Part shown: positions 24,015-36,900 of the stretch, one piece after another
How positions within the stretch are numbered: position 1 is the first letter of the stretch
How the letters are laid out: every line of letters starts with the position of its first letter
Assembly: GCA_005281725.1 (NCBI GenBank)
Contig: SSBO01000009.1
Span: 10,783,362 to 10,847,361, forward strand
DNA: 64,000 nt
Direction of reading: 5' to 3'
Origin: Wuchereria bancrofti
Taxonomy: Eukaryota > Nematoda > Chromadorea > Rhabditida > Onchocercidae
Notes under the pieces: model-generated
Seen by the model: the letters and a program-made list of their open reading frames with translations, nothing else
What the model was told of the DNA's origin: nothing
The model's database searches: none
Translations under genes and position numbers: made by a program

Positions 24015-24385
24015 TTATCATTTCTGATTTTAACTGATCTCTCACTAAGTTATCATTTCTGATTTTAACTGATCTCTCACTAAGTTATCATTTCTGATTT
24101 TAACTGATCTCTCACTAAGTTATCATTTCTGATTTTAACTGATCTCTCACTAAGTTATCATTTCTGATTTTAACTGATCTCTCACTAAGTTATCATTTCT
24201 GATTTTAACTGATCTCTCACTAAGTTATCATTTCTGATTTTAACTGATCTCTCACTAAGTTATCATTTCTGATTTTAACTGATCTCTCACTAAGTTATCA
24301 TTTCTGATTTTAACTGATCTCTCACTAAGTTATCATTTCTGATTTTAACTGATCTCTCACTAAGTTAGCATTTCTAATTTTATCT
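24015..24385 (+). repeat. 35-bp minisatellite, ten near-identical copies
   Basis: The unit starts ttatcatttctgatttt and ends gatctctcactaag. Ten head-to-tail copies run 24015-24364 with almost no divergence, followed by a degenerate partial copy. A weaker echo of the unit and its 3' flank is seen at about 24905-25005. Each unit carries one TTATCA (reverse of TGATAA). Confidence 0.95.
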
Positions 24386-25521
24386 AAAAATGGAACTTTA
24401 CAATTCACATTCATAGATATTTTCTTTTTTTTTTTTTTTTCAATCCATTTTCCAGTTTTCTACAATTATTTTGTTACGACAAAAAAAAAAGAAAAAAACG
24501 AAAAAAGAATTTTACTTTTTTTTTGGTCACAGAAAAAATTTTTCTTGAAAGAGGAAATAATTTTTGCGACAATTAACTCTACTCTTATTGATCTGTTATT
24601 TTTGTTTTTCTCCATAGATGATTATTGGAAAATACCAAAGACAAATTTATTTATTTATTTTTTGTTTCCTTAACGACTAACAATAATTTATGGTATCAAT
24701 GGCTATATTTTTTATTGCCATTTATTACACTTTAATATTTTAAGCCGAAATTTTAATTTGCTAAAATTTGTAAGACTGAAAATTAAAAAAAAAAGTACCA
24801 CCAAAAATTGTTTTATACTATAATTCCCTATCACTCATATGATGTAAATTTTTAGTAATTATTTCAATTTTTATCAACAAAATTTTCTTTTCTCATTTAC
24901 ATTCCATTTCTGATTCTCATTGATCTCATTAAATTATTATTTTTGATTTTACTTGAAAATAGAAGTTTACATTTCACATTCACTGATATTTTCTTTTTTT
25001 CAATTTATGTTTTAGCTAAATTTCGTTTCATTTTTGTGCTATAATTTCAGCATGCATTCATCATTTGTTTTTTTTTAATAAAATATTTCAAATGAATTAT
25101 TCTAACTAATATTGGATTAATTTTTTTGTTTTCAAAAATTTGAACAAATTAGATAAAAATAAAAATTGATAGTTGTAGAAAATTTAAAAAAAAAGGCACA
25201 TTCATAGATAAAACATTTTATATGTTATATAGACATTTGATAATAATTAAATTAGTGAAAAAGACTTTTAAGAAAATTAATTAAATGAAGTGAAGTAGAA
25301 AAAAGCGTAGATGATAACATGAATGCAATTCAAATAAAATTTAAAAATTATAGTTAATAAATCAAATCAAATGTTGTTTTTGAAAATAAATCAAACATTA
25401 TTGTTTCATTTTCGTTTTTTTTTTTTCTTTCTGAACATTTCAATTTTATCTGTTTCATTTTTAATTATACATAATACATGCAATTCAATTTCACTATTAT
25501 CTTTCATTTCGTCAGATGTTT

Positions 25522-25563
<42 letters not shown>

Positions 25564-26866
25564 AATAAAATAAAAATACGAGAGCCAACCAAATGGATGA
25601 CAGGAAATAGGATAAGCTGAAGTGTGTGTGTGTGTGTTGTGTGACAAATAGATAAATTTATAGTTTAGAGGAAAAAAAGAAAAACTTTTTAGGAATTAAG
25701 AAAAAAAAGATAAGAAAGAGAAAAGAGGAATGAGAAGAAAAAGGAGAACAATTTCAGGTGGTACTTGAATTTAGCAAATTGACTTACTCGTACTAATAGC
25801 TCCATTTTCAATTGCTATTTGCAAAAAGACAAACCTAAATAAAATTCTATGTTAACATTATTTACAAATGCATTCCAATCCAATCGGAAATTTAACACTT
25901 TGCAAAAATTTTGCCTTTATATGAAATTTAAAACTATATCATTCATTGCTTGTTAAAATTTGATGAAATATAATGATACAAAATTAGTTATAAGTAAGTT
26001 CTTATTCTTGTTTTATTTGAAAGTTAAATTTAATTTTTATATCAATTATTTTTTCATTCCCCATATTAAATAAATGCACTAATTCTTTTATTGGTAAAAA
26101 TTTGCAATAATTAACAAGTATTTTAAAAATTTTTAAAAATAGACATAGCTTTTCAATGAATTATAATTTGTATATATATATATATTTAAAATAAATCATA
26201 TGACTTTAAAAATAAATCATATTATTTAATTCCTTCGCTATTACTGGCTAAATGCTAGCTTTGCTATGTTTGTCACCAACGATTGACAACGATTCTTTGT
26301 GTCTTTAATGCAATATAAATGTTTAACGTTAAACTGTTAACTAACATCTATATTAAATTTTCTTGTTACAAATAAATTTTTTTCGCCTTTTCTTCTTTTT
26401 TTTTTTTTTTATTCCGAATCCATTTTTCTTTTTTTTTTTTGTCATTCTAAAATTGCTTTTAACACATTCTTTAGAATCGGACAAATATATTTTTGCACCA
26501 ATAATATATGATAATTACACGCTTTATTGCTTATCAATATTTACTTTTAAAATTTGATAGCTTTATAATGCATAGGTAGCTTAATAATAGACTATTAGAC
26601 CATAAATCATTTAGCCATTAAAACATATATACTTATACTTATATATAAGTAATTATTTATTCATTTCTATGCTTCTTCTTTTTTTTTTGCTTCCTTTTTT
26701 CTCAAAATTTTATAAGTAACATAGAAGTGAAATGCCGCATACTTTTTAAATAATTAATTTGTCAAATGTGTTCTTTTTTTTTCCCAACTTAATAACAATT
26801 TTCATTTATTCTTAGTTGCGTCATTTGAAAAAAAAAAAGAAGTTTTTTCAATAATTTTAGTGATGT

Positions 26867-27469
26867 TTCATTCATTCATTCATTCATTCATTCATTCATT
26901 CATTCATTCATTCATTCATTCATTCATTCATTCATTCATTCATTCATTCATTCATTCATTCATTCATTCATTCATTCATTCATTCATTCATTCATTCATT
27001 CATTCATTCATTCATTCATTCATTCATTCATTCATTCATTCATTCATTCATTCATTCATTCATTCATTCATTCATTCATTCATTCATTCATTCATTCATT
27101 CATTCATTCATTTCATTCATTTTTTTTATTCATCATTCATTCATTCATTCATTCATTCATTCATTCATTCATTCATTCATTCATTCATTCATTCATTCAT
27201 TCATTCATTCATTCATTCATTCATTCATTCATTATCATTCATTCATTCATTCATTCATTCATTCATTCATTTCTTTCATTCATTCATTCATTCATTCATT
27301 CATTCATTCATTCATTCATTCATTCATTCATTCATTCATTCATTCATTCATTCATTCATTCATTCATTCATTCATTCATTCATTCATTCATTCATTCATT
27401 CATTCATTCATTCATTCATTCATTCATTCATTCATTCATTCATTCATTCATTCATTCATTCATTCATTC
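26867..27469 (+). repeat. (TTCA)n microsatellite, about 600 bp
   Basis: An almost pure TTCA tetranucleotide array interrupted only near 27112-27138, 27233 and 27271. It yields a meaningless 217-codon FIHS-repeat open frame, which should not be annotated as a gene. Confidence 0.98.
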
Positions 27470-27907
27470 TAACATGTCGTCATTCAATTTATACGAATTA
27501 TACTTTTTTATAAACTTATACTCTTATATTAAACAATCATTGTTTACTTGTTTACTCTTATCTTAACGTATCATTCATTGTTTACATGTAAGTGCAAAAA
27601 AAAAAAAAAATTGATGAAATAATCTCTTCACATTTGTATAGTCTTATTTAGCATTTATCATTTGAATTAAAATTCAAATTAAAAATATATGTTGTTTAAT
27701 TTATATGATTAACTCTCATTTAAATATATCGACTAATTGTCATACATCTTTAACTAATTGGTGACACTTTAATTTTTTTTTTTTGTGATTTATTGATTTG
27801 TTAATTTTATATTTGTTTTGCTTTATGAAACAGTTGCTGTGAGAGTTTCTTTTCTTTTACGTTTCTTTTCTTTTTTCAGTATTTCAAAATTGGTAATATT
27901 AATTGAA

Positions 27908-30900
27908 ATGCCAAAAACAATTCAAGCGTGGATTCGAAATTGTAATTCTGTTCTAAGCATGATAAAATGGTTTTATAATAATTTTATTTTTAATTATCAC
28001 ATACGAATAATATGGATTATTATTATATTTTCATCTTTAATTAATTTTGTACAAGCAAATTCCAATCATACAGAAACAGATACTATCAAAAATTGTGTTG
28101 ATGGTATGATAATACCAATTTGGTATGTTTTACTTCTTTTCTTTTACTGTAATTTTAAAATATTTATTAGTTTTGACAAGATGGCACAAAATTTAATTAT
28201 CTATTTATGGCAAAAAAAAAAAAGAAATAGGAGAAAAGAAAATGCAATTAGACATAAATTCTTAATTAATTAAACTCGTATGTAATGAAAATTTTAATAC
28301 ATACCTGTCAAATAAGTAATGTGAATTTCACGCAAAAATTTTGAACTATTATTTCAAGGCATTTTTCGTTTGCTATAATCTGAATAAATTAGTTGAAACA
28401 TTAATGCAAAGCAAATTATTTAAAAAAAAATCCATAAATGATACTTATAGTATTCTAAATTAAATAAAAATTTATTAAATCTAAGAAAAAAGTAAGAATT
28501 AATGATATCAAATGTGAAAGAAAATTTTTATTTAAAAAAAAATGAAATTTTTAAAACTTTTCTATCGATTTATTTAATATCGTAATTTTTGAAAGGAATA
28601 ATATTGTTTACATGCTAACACAATGACTGACTGTTTTAAACAGCTAAATTTTTAATTGAAAATTGAGGAATAAATTTATTTATAATTTCAATTATAAAAT
28701 TAATTATATTATATTAGGAAAAAAAAAGAAGAAAATATTATTGCAGGCGTCCATTTTTACATCTAAATATTGGCGATCGTATATTTCGTGGTATAATATT
28801 CTTTTTTATAATTGCCTATCTATTTCTAGGCGTATCTATTGTTGCTGATCGTTTTATGTCATCAATTGAAGTTATAACAAGGTAAATGATAAATTCAAAT
28901 TAATAATTTTGATTTATTACGAATTTAAAATGTTAATTTGAATTTAATCAATAAAAATTGTATGTAATTCTTTTGTAAAAAATATTGTTGAAAAATTTTT
29001 TTTTAATTCAAAAAAGTTTTTTTTTTTTTGCAAATAATAAAGGAAAATTTTTCCCATCTTTTCTCTCTCTCTCTTCTCTATTCTTTCTATTAAGTTTCTA
29101 ATGTTTATTTTGTTTTTTTTTATTTTTTTGAATTCTTTTCTAAAAGTTTGTTTATTGTTTTTTTTCTTGTTTTTTGCATTTAAAATTGAAATAATAAACA
29201 AATTATATTATATTTCTTTTAAGTATTATTAAAAACAAAAACAAAACAGAAAAAAAAAATTATTTAGCATGGAAAGAACAGTACAGGTAAAAAGACCAGG
29301 TTTGGAACCTTTGAAAGTAAAAGTAAGAATATGGAATGATACTGTTAGCAATTTAACATTAATGGCACTTGGTTAGTAATTTTCACTAAATTTATAATCA
29401 ATTTTTAGCTTTTTCTAAAATTAAATTTTTAAAATATATTATTATCTTATTATAAAATGATATATTTCTTTTTATAAAATTTTGATAATAGTTTTTAAAA
29501 TTATCAATTTATGATTGATAATTCATTTTGAAAAAACAGTTTGAATTCGAGTAAAAAAAAAACATTCTAATCTCTTAATTTTTTAGAGCTTATTTGACAG
29601 GTATGTATTAAAATTCTTTAATATTATTACTTAAAATATTCATATCACAATCCTGAATTAATTAATATTAATTAAACTAATTCTAGTTCTATTAAATTAA
29701 TTAATTCTAGTCAAATTAAAATTAATTCTAGTTTATTTACATAGTAATGAGGAAAGATAAAGAAGTAAACGCAAATACTTTAAATAATCATATTAGAGAT
29801 TCTTTAGAAAAGAAAAAAAAAGAAATTAGGTTGAAAATTCAGGTAAGAATGAGTAAAAAAGTTAAAGCTATTGTTTACTTAGATTGTTGATTGAAGTAAA
29901 AGAAGTGGTATATCTGAAATTTGTTTGCATTGTCATTGAAAATATAAAATAATTTTATCTATTCACACCAGAAAATTCTTATCTCACATATGATTAATGT
30001 TTCAGAGAAAGTTTAAAGTATAATAATAAAATTTAAAGTATAAAAAATTTCTTAAATAATTTGCAATCAAAAATAAAACTGAGAAGTATTAATGAATTAA
30101 TGATAGATGAGAAAGTTGAGGAATTAAACTTTTAAATTGTTTAATTTGTCACATTGTAAAATTTGTTAATCAAAATTATCAAGTTTTAAAATTTCAATCA
30201 CTTATGAATTCCAAAAATTTTTCCTGTTAATTTTTTTTGGTATCCGATAAAATTTTCATCAATCACAGTTATTTAATTATATAAAAATATTGATGAGACT
30301 AATAAAAACGATAATAAAACAGATCAAAAGTATCATTTTGAATTTCTAATATTATTTTTTAAAATGATAATGCAATCATTGCCTTCTTTTTTAGTTACAA
30401 TTTATACAAAGCTTTTTATTTCAGGCTCCTCTGCACCTGAAATTTTGCTATCAATCATCGAGGTAATTAATTAATTGGGAAAAAAAACTGAATTTGAATT
30501 TTATATGCTGAAGGGAAAATTAATTTATATAACAACAATTTATGCAGATTTTATTAACATTAATGTTAATCTTATAATTCTAACTGATTTACTTCTCCAG
30601 TGCAATTTTAATTTGAGGATTTAATTTCTTATGATAATTGCAATATGATACTTATCAAATTTTAAAATTTCAATCACCTGTGAATTCCATAATTTTGGGA
30701 AAGAATTAAGAGTCAAGTCTATCAGATTATTATTATTGTTATTATTATAATTATTATTATTATTATTGATATTAATATTAATAAATAATGCGACCGACTA
30801 AAATTTCACACTTTTATCAGCTCTAATTGTAAATAAAATTGTCACATTTCAATGTCACATCTTTATGCAAATTCTACTAATAGATTTAATTAGATTTATT

Positions 30901-33900
30901 CCTGAAATTTAAAAAAAAGTACTATTTTAGGTGATCGGAAAAGGTTTTAATGCAGGTGATTTGGGACCAAATACAATTGTTGGCTCAGCAGCATTTAATT
31001 TATTTATGATAATTGCAATATGCGTAATGGCTGTACCAAATGGTGAAATTCGACGTCAAAAACATTTAGACGTATTTTGCGTCACCGCAACTTGGTTCTT
31101 TCCTAATTCTTTGATAAATTTAAATTCATTGATTAAATTATGGAAAAAAAAGAAATTAAAAAGTAATTATAGTATGTTTCATTAAAATTTTTAAAATAAT
31201 AATTTATTTAGGTCATTATTTGCATATATTTGGATGTATTTAATTTTATCAGTATTTTCACCAGGTATTATTGAAATATGGGAAGGTTTATTAACATTTC
31301 TTTTTTTTCCAATTACAGTATTAACTGCATATATTGCTGATATTAAAATTATACAGGTTTGTCCTTACCTTCTTTTTTTTTTCTGCATTGATTTTAATTA
31401 AAATTAATTAATGATAATTTCATTTGAAATATTAAAAATTGTAAAAGTTTTAGAATTTAAATAAAACTAAGTGAATTTGAAATTTTATTTTATATTTTCA
31501 AAATGCAGAGGCGTTTTATGCCACATCGTTATCGTAGAACATCACATGGAATTGTTGCAACAGAAGGTGAAGAAATGGAAATTTTGGGAGAAAATGGTTA
31601 TCTTAAAGTTAGTTAAAAAAAAAAAAAAGATTTCTCTAAAAATTTTTGAGCTTATTTTTATTTTTTAAATTTTATCAAACCTATTATTTTATCACTAGGA
31701 GAAGTTAATTTTTGGAATTTCTTCTCATAACATCTACTTATGCTTTATTTGATAATGAATTTAAAGTAAAACTCTAAACTTTTCCAAATTTTTTCTTTTT
31801 TTTTTTTGAAAATTTCTAAAAAAATTTTTTAGGGTAATAAAATTGATCCAGCTGTAAAAGCATTCGAAGATAATCGAAAAACATTTATTGAAATTATGCG
31901 TGAAATTAGGAAGAAAAATCCACAAATTGATCCAAGCGAATTGCAAAAGCAGGCAGAATATGAAATGATCAATCGTGGTCCAAAATCAAGAGCTTTTTAT
32001 AGGTAAACAAATAGCATAAATATTTGTAAATAATAAAATAATTAATAAATAAAAAAGTATCAAATAGCAGCATAATATTAAAAATGACAAAAAATGAATA
32101 ATATTTAATGATAAATTTTTAATAAATTTAAATTAAAATCTAACTAGAATTTTATTTAAATTTAACTAAACAAAAAAAAAATTTGACAATGTCAACATAA
32201 TATTTTAAATTTTTTCATACGAATGAATTAATTATCATTTTTGATAATGAATTTATTAGAGTAATTTAGGGTGCAAGCAACTAGACGATTAATTGGTGGT
32301 GGACATGTGATAAGAAAGCAACTTGATAAAGATCATAAATGTGCCGTATGTTTTATTATTATTTTTTTTTTGAAAGAATAATTATCGTTCTTATTTAAAT
32401 TTTGAAAACTCTTTAAACTGCTTTTTCTTTTTTTTTTCTTTGAAGAACTCAAGTGTTAATTAGAAATTCATCAAACAGTAAGTAAACAAAAACTTTTTTA
32501 AAGCATAATAGGCATTAATTTTAAAATTTATTAATTTAAAAAAAAATTTTCAATTCTGAATTTAAAAAGATGAACTTTATTCATTAAAAAAAAAAAAAAA
32601 AACAATGATAAAATCATTGTAAAGAAGAAATAAGCAATGTCTAGCAATAATTATGCTAGTTTTTTCAGAACGATAAAATTTGTAATAAATTTGAAATATG
32701 ATGAAATAAATTAATTGTATATTTGCAAATAATTTTAATTGATAGCAATTCATAAATTATTAAATTTATTCAAATTATTTTAGCAAGTCATTTACGCTTG
32801 AAATGCTCTAAATTAAATAATAATTACATAAATTATCATAATAAAAAATTAATAAATGTTTAAATTTAAGATTGCTCAAGAACAAGAGAAACAATTTCGA
32901 GAAAATACCTGTAAAATATTCTTTGATCCAGCTCATTATACCGTACTTGAAAATGTCGGAACATTTGATATTGTAATTGGACGAGATGGTGGACCTAAAG
33001 GACTAACAATTATGGTTGATTATTACACAGAGGATGGTACTGCTAATGCTGGCGATGATTATATTCCAGTTAAAGGAACATTAATTTTTCATCCAGAAGA
33101 TAAAATACAAGTTAATAATTTTATAAGCATTTCATTTTATTAAAATTAAATTGTTAAAGTTTGACTAAATTATTTTGATAACATTTTATTAAAATGAAAT
33201 ATAAAATTAATTTTCATATTATTTTATTAAAATGAAATTGTTAAAGTTTGACTAAATTAAGCATAAAATTAATTTTCATATCATCTTGTTAAAATGAAAT
33301 TGTTAAAATTTGGCTAAATTAAGCATAAAATTAATTTTGGTATTATTTTATTAAAATGAAATTGTTAAAGTTTCACTAAATTTAAGCATAAAAAACCGAT
33401 TCTATTTACCGAAATGATAAATTTTATTGTAAGAATAATTCATTGAAATATAATAAAATTTTCAATTAAATTTTAACATTTAAATTGAATTTTTTTTTTC
33501 TTTCAAATCATAAAAAAAAAGATGAGAGAGAGAATTTTGCAGAAAGTAACGATAGAAATTGTGGATGATGATGTTTTTGAGGAAGATGAACACTTTTATT
33601 TGCACTTGAATAATTTAAGAGTATGTACCAAAGATGGTTTAATATTGGATCCAAAAAAACTTGGTGGTATACCATTAGCAACCTTGGAACTACCTTCGAC
33701 TGCTACCGTTATGATACTTGGTTTATTTCAATTTTCTTAAATTATTATATAAATACTTTTCTCTGTAACATTTACAAAAGAAAAAAAAATTCATTTATTT
33801 TTGATTGAAATTTAATATACAAATTGCAAAATGAATAATTACTATTATATTCCAAATTTATTTTGCTCCAAAAAAAAAAAAAATAAATCTCTTCTATTCA

Positions 33901-36900
33901 ATTTTGAAATTTCAAATTTTTTTCTGAAAAAATTTGGAAGGTATAATTCAAATTTCAAAATATTTTATGTTTTTTGAAGGAAAAAATTTTTTTTTAAAAA
34001 AAAAGTTGGAACTATAAACATAATTAAAATTTATAGATGATGATCATGCTGGTATATTTTCGTTTGAGCATGATCATTTCGAAATTATTGAAAATTGTGG
34101 TTATTTGTTACTTAAAATACAGCGCACGTCAGGATGTCGTGGTAAAATTGTCCTACCATATAGGTAAGTTTTTTTTTTAATTTTAAACTTATTTTTCCTT
34201 TTTAAAAAGAAAGATTTTTAGTAAGTTCTAAGGTTTATCATTGTGTGATAATTGAAATTTGATATCAAAAAATTGTTATTATCATTTGTTGTGTTAAAAA
34301 AAAAATTTTTTTTTTTTTGAAAGTAAATTTATTTATTACGAAATAGAACTTTTGTAATACTTTTAAAAAATTGGGCATAAAAATGTAGGAATGAAATCAA
34401 TTTAATCTTGTTTAAGATTGCAAAATAAACAAGAAATTTTAATTTCTCTAATCCTTTTGCAAACTTTAAGAAAGTTACAGAAAAAAGCAAAACATATTTT
34501 TAAATTTCATTTTTTTTTTTGCATACTTAAGAAGATTATGGAGAGAGAGAGAGAGAGGGAGAGAGAGGGAGAAAGAGAGAAAAAAAGCTTTAATGTCAAA
34601 TGTTAGGTGGGATAAAATATTTTTTTTTTTTTTGCACGAATAATTTCTCTATTGATTTTTCTCCATATGTTTGTTATTTTTTGTAAGCAGTAAAATAGCT
34701 TTTAAATAACTTTTAAAATAACTTTTGCTGCTTACAAAAAAAAGAAAAAAACGAAAAAGAAAATTAGACGAAAAATTAAATAAAATTCTGTATTAACAGA
34801 AATAATTAATTATTGGACTATAAAGAGTTGAAAAAGAAACTGAAGAACAGGTAGGATAAACCATAATTTTACTAATAACTTTAATTAATATTGAAATAAA
34901 TAGAAGATGATGATTCCAAATGATCTATCAATTTAAAGTATTTTTATTAAAATTCTTGAAGTATTACAAGTTATTTTATTTTTAAAAAAGAATNAATTAA
35001 ATAATAATTACATAAATTATCATAATAAAAAATTAATAAATGTTTAAATTTAAGATTGCTCAAGAACAAGAGAAACAATTTCGAGAAAATACCTGTAAAA
35101 TATTCTTTGATCCAGCTCATTATACCGTACTTGAAAATGTCGGAACATTTGATATTGTAATTGGACGAGATGGTGGACCTAAAGGACTAACAATTATGGT
35201 TGATTATTACACAGAGGATGGTACTGCTAATGCTGGCGATGATTATATTCCAGTTAAAGGAACATTAATTTTTCATCCAGAAGATAAAATACAAGTTAAT
35301 AATTTTATAAGCATTTCATTTTATTAAAATTAAATTGTTAAAGTTTGACTAAATTATTTTGATAACATTTTATTAAAATGAAATATAAAATTAATTTTCA
35401 TATTATTTTATTAAAATGAAATTGTTAAAGTTTGACTAAATTAAGCATAAAATTAATTTTCATATCATCTTGTTAAAATGAAATTGTTAAAATTTGGCTA
35501 AATTAAGCATAAAATTAATTTTGGTATTATTTTATTAAAATGAAATTGTTAAAGTTTCACTAAATTTAAGCATAAAAAACCGATTCTATTTACCGAAATG
35601 ATAAATTTTATTGTAAGAATAATTCATTGAAATATAATAAAATTTTCAATTAAATTTTAACATTTAAATTGAATTTTTTTTTTCTTTCAAATCATAAAAA
35701 AAAAGATGAGAGAGAGAATTTTGCAGAAAGTAACGATAGAAATTGTGGATGATGATGTTTTTGAGGAAGATGAACACTTTTATTTGCACTTGAATAATTT
35801 AAGAGTATGTACCAAAGATGGTTTAATATTGGATCCAAAAAAACTTGGTGGTATACCATTAGCAACCTTGGAACTACCTTCGACTGCTACCGTTATGATA
35901 CTTGGTTTATTTCAATTTTCTTAAATTATTATATAAATACTTTTCTCTGTAACATTTACAAAAGAAAAAAAAATTCATTTATTTTTGATTGAAATTTAAT
36001 ATACAAATTGCAAAATGAATAATTACTATTATATTCCAAATTTATTTTGCTCCAAAAAAAAAAAAAATAAATCTCTTCTATTCAATTTTGAAATTTCAAA
36101 TTTTTTTCTGAAAAAATTTGGAAGGTATAATTCAAATTTCAAAATATTTTATGTTTTTTGAAGGAAAAAATTTTTTTTTAAAAAAAAAGTTGGAACTATA
36201 AACATAATTAAAATTTATAGATGATGATCATGCTGGTATATTTTCGTTTGAGCATGATCATTTCGAAATTATTGAAAATTGTGGTTATTTGTTACTTAAA
36301 ATACAGCGCACGTCAGGATGTCGTGGTAAAATTGTCCTACCATATAGGTAAGTTTTTTTTTTAATTTTAAACTTATTTTTCCTTTTTAAAAAGAAAGATT
36401 TTTAGTAAGTTCTAAGGTTTATCATTGTGTGATAATTGAAATTTGATATCAAAAAATTGTTATTATCATTTGTTGTGTTAAAAAAAAAATTTTTTTTTTT
36501 TTGAAAGTAAATTTATTTATTACGAAATAGAACTTTTGTAATACTTTTAAAAAATTGGGCATAAAAATGTAGGAATGAAATCAATTTAATCTTGTTTAAG
36601 ATTGCAAAATAAACAAGAAATTTTAATTTCTCTAATCCTTTTGCAAACTTTAAGAAAGTTACAGAAAAAAGCAAAACATATTTTTAAATTTCATTTTTTT
36701 TTTTGCATACTTAAGAAGATTATGGAGAGAGAGAGAGAGAGGGAGAGAGAGGGAGAAAGAGAGAAAAAAAGCTTTAATGTCAAATGTTAGGTGGGATAAA
36801 ATATTTTTTTTTTTTTTGCACGAATAATTTCTCTATTGATTTTTCTCCATATGTTTGTTATTTTTTGTAAGCAGTAAAATAGCTTTTAAATAACTTTTAA

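Larger units (their letters stand above)
16958..27879. other. Very AT-rich gene desert
   Basis: About 11 kb with no credible coding frame on either strand; open frames are short and driven by homopolymers or tandem repeats. It holds degenerate direct repeats (17.8-18.2 kb), AAAT runs (19.49-19.53 kb), short CCTTTTATTTATTAATT repeats (about 22.99-23.06 kb), the 35-bp minisatellite and the TTCA microsatellite. Confidence 0.7.

Noticed and set aside
26860..27513. 217-codon open frame of FIHS repeats
   Set aside because: It is only the translation of a TTCA microsatellite.
32856..36790. Tandem duplication of Calx-beta exons as a genuine domain expansion
   Set aside because: The copies agree everywhere compared, are joined by an N, and splice phases would clash between copies; an assembly artefact is simpler.
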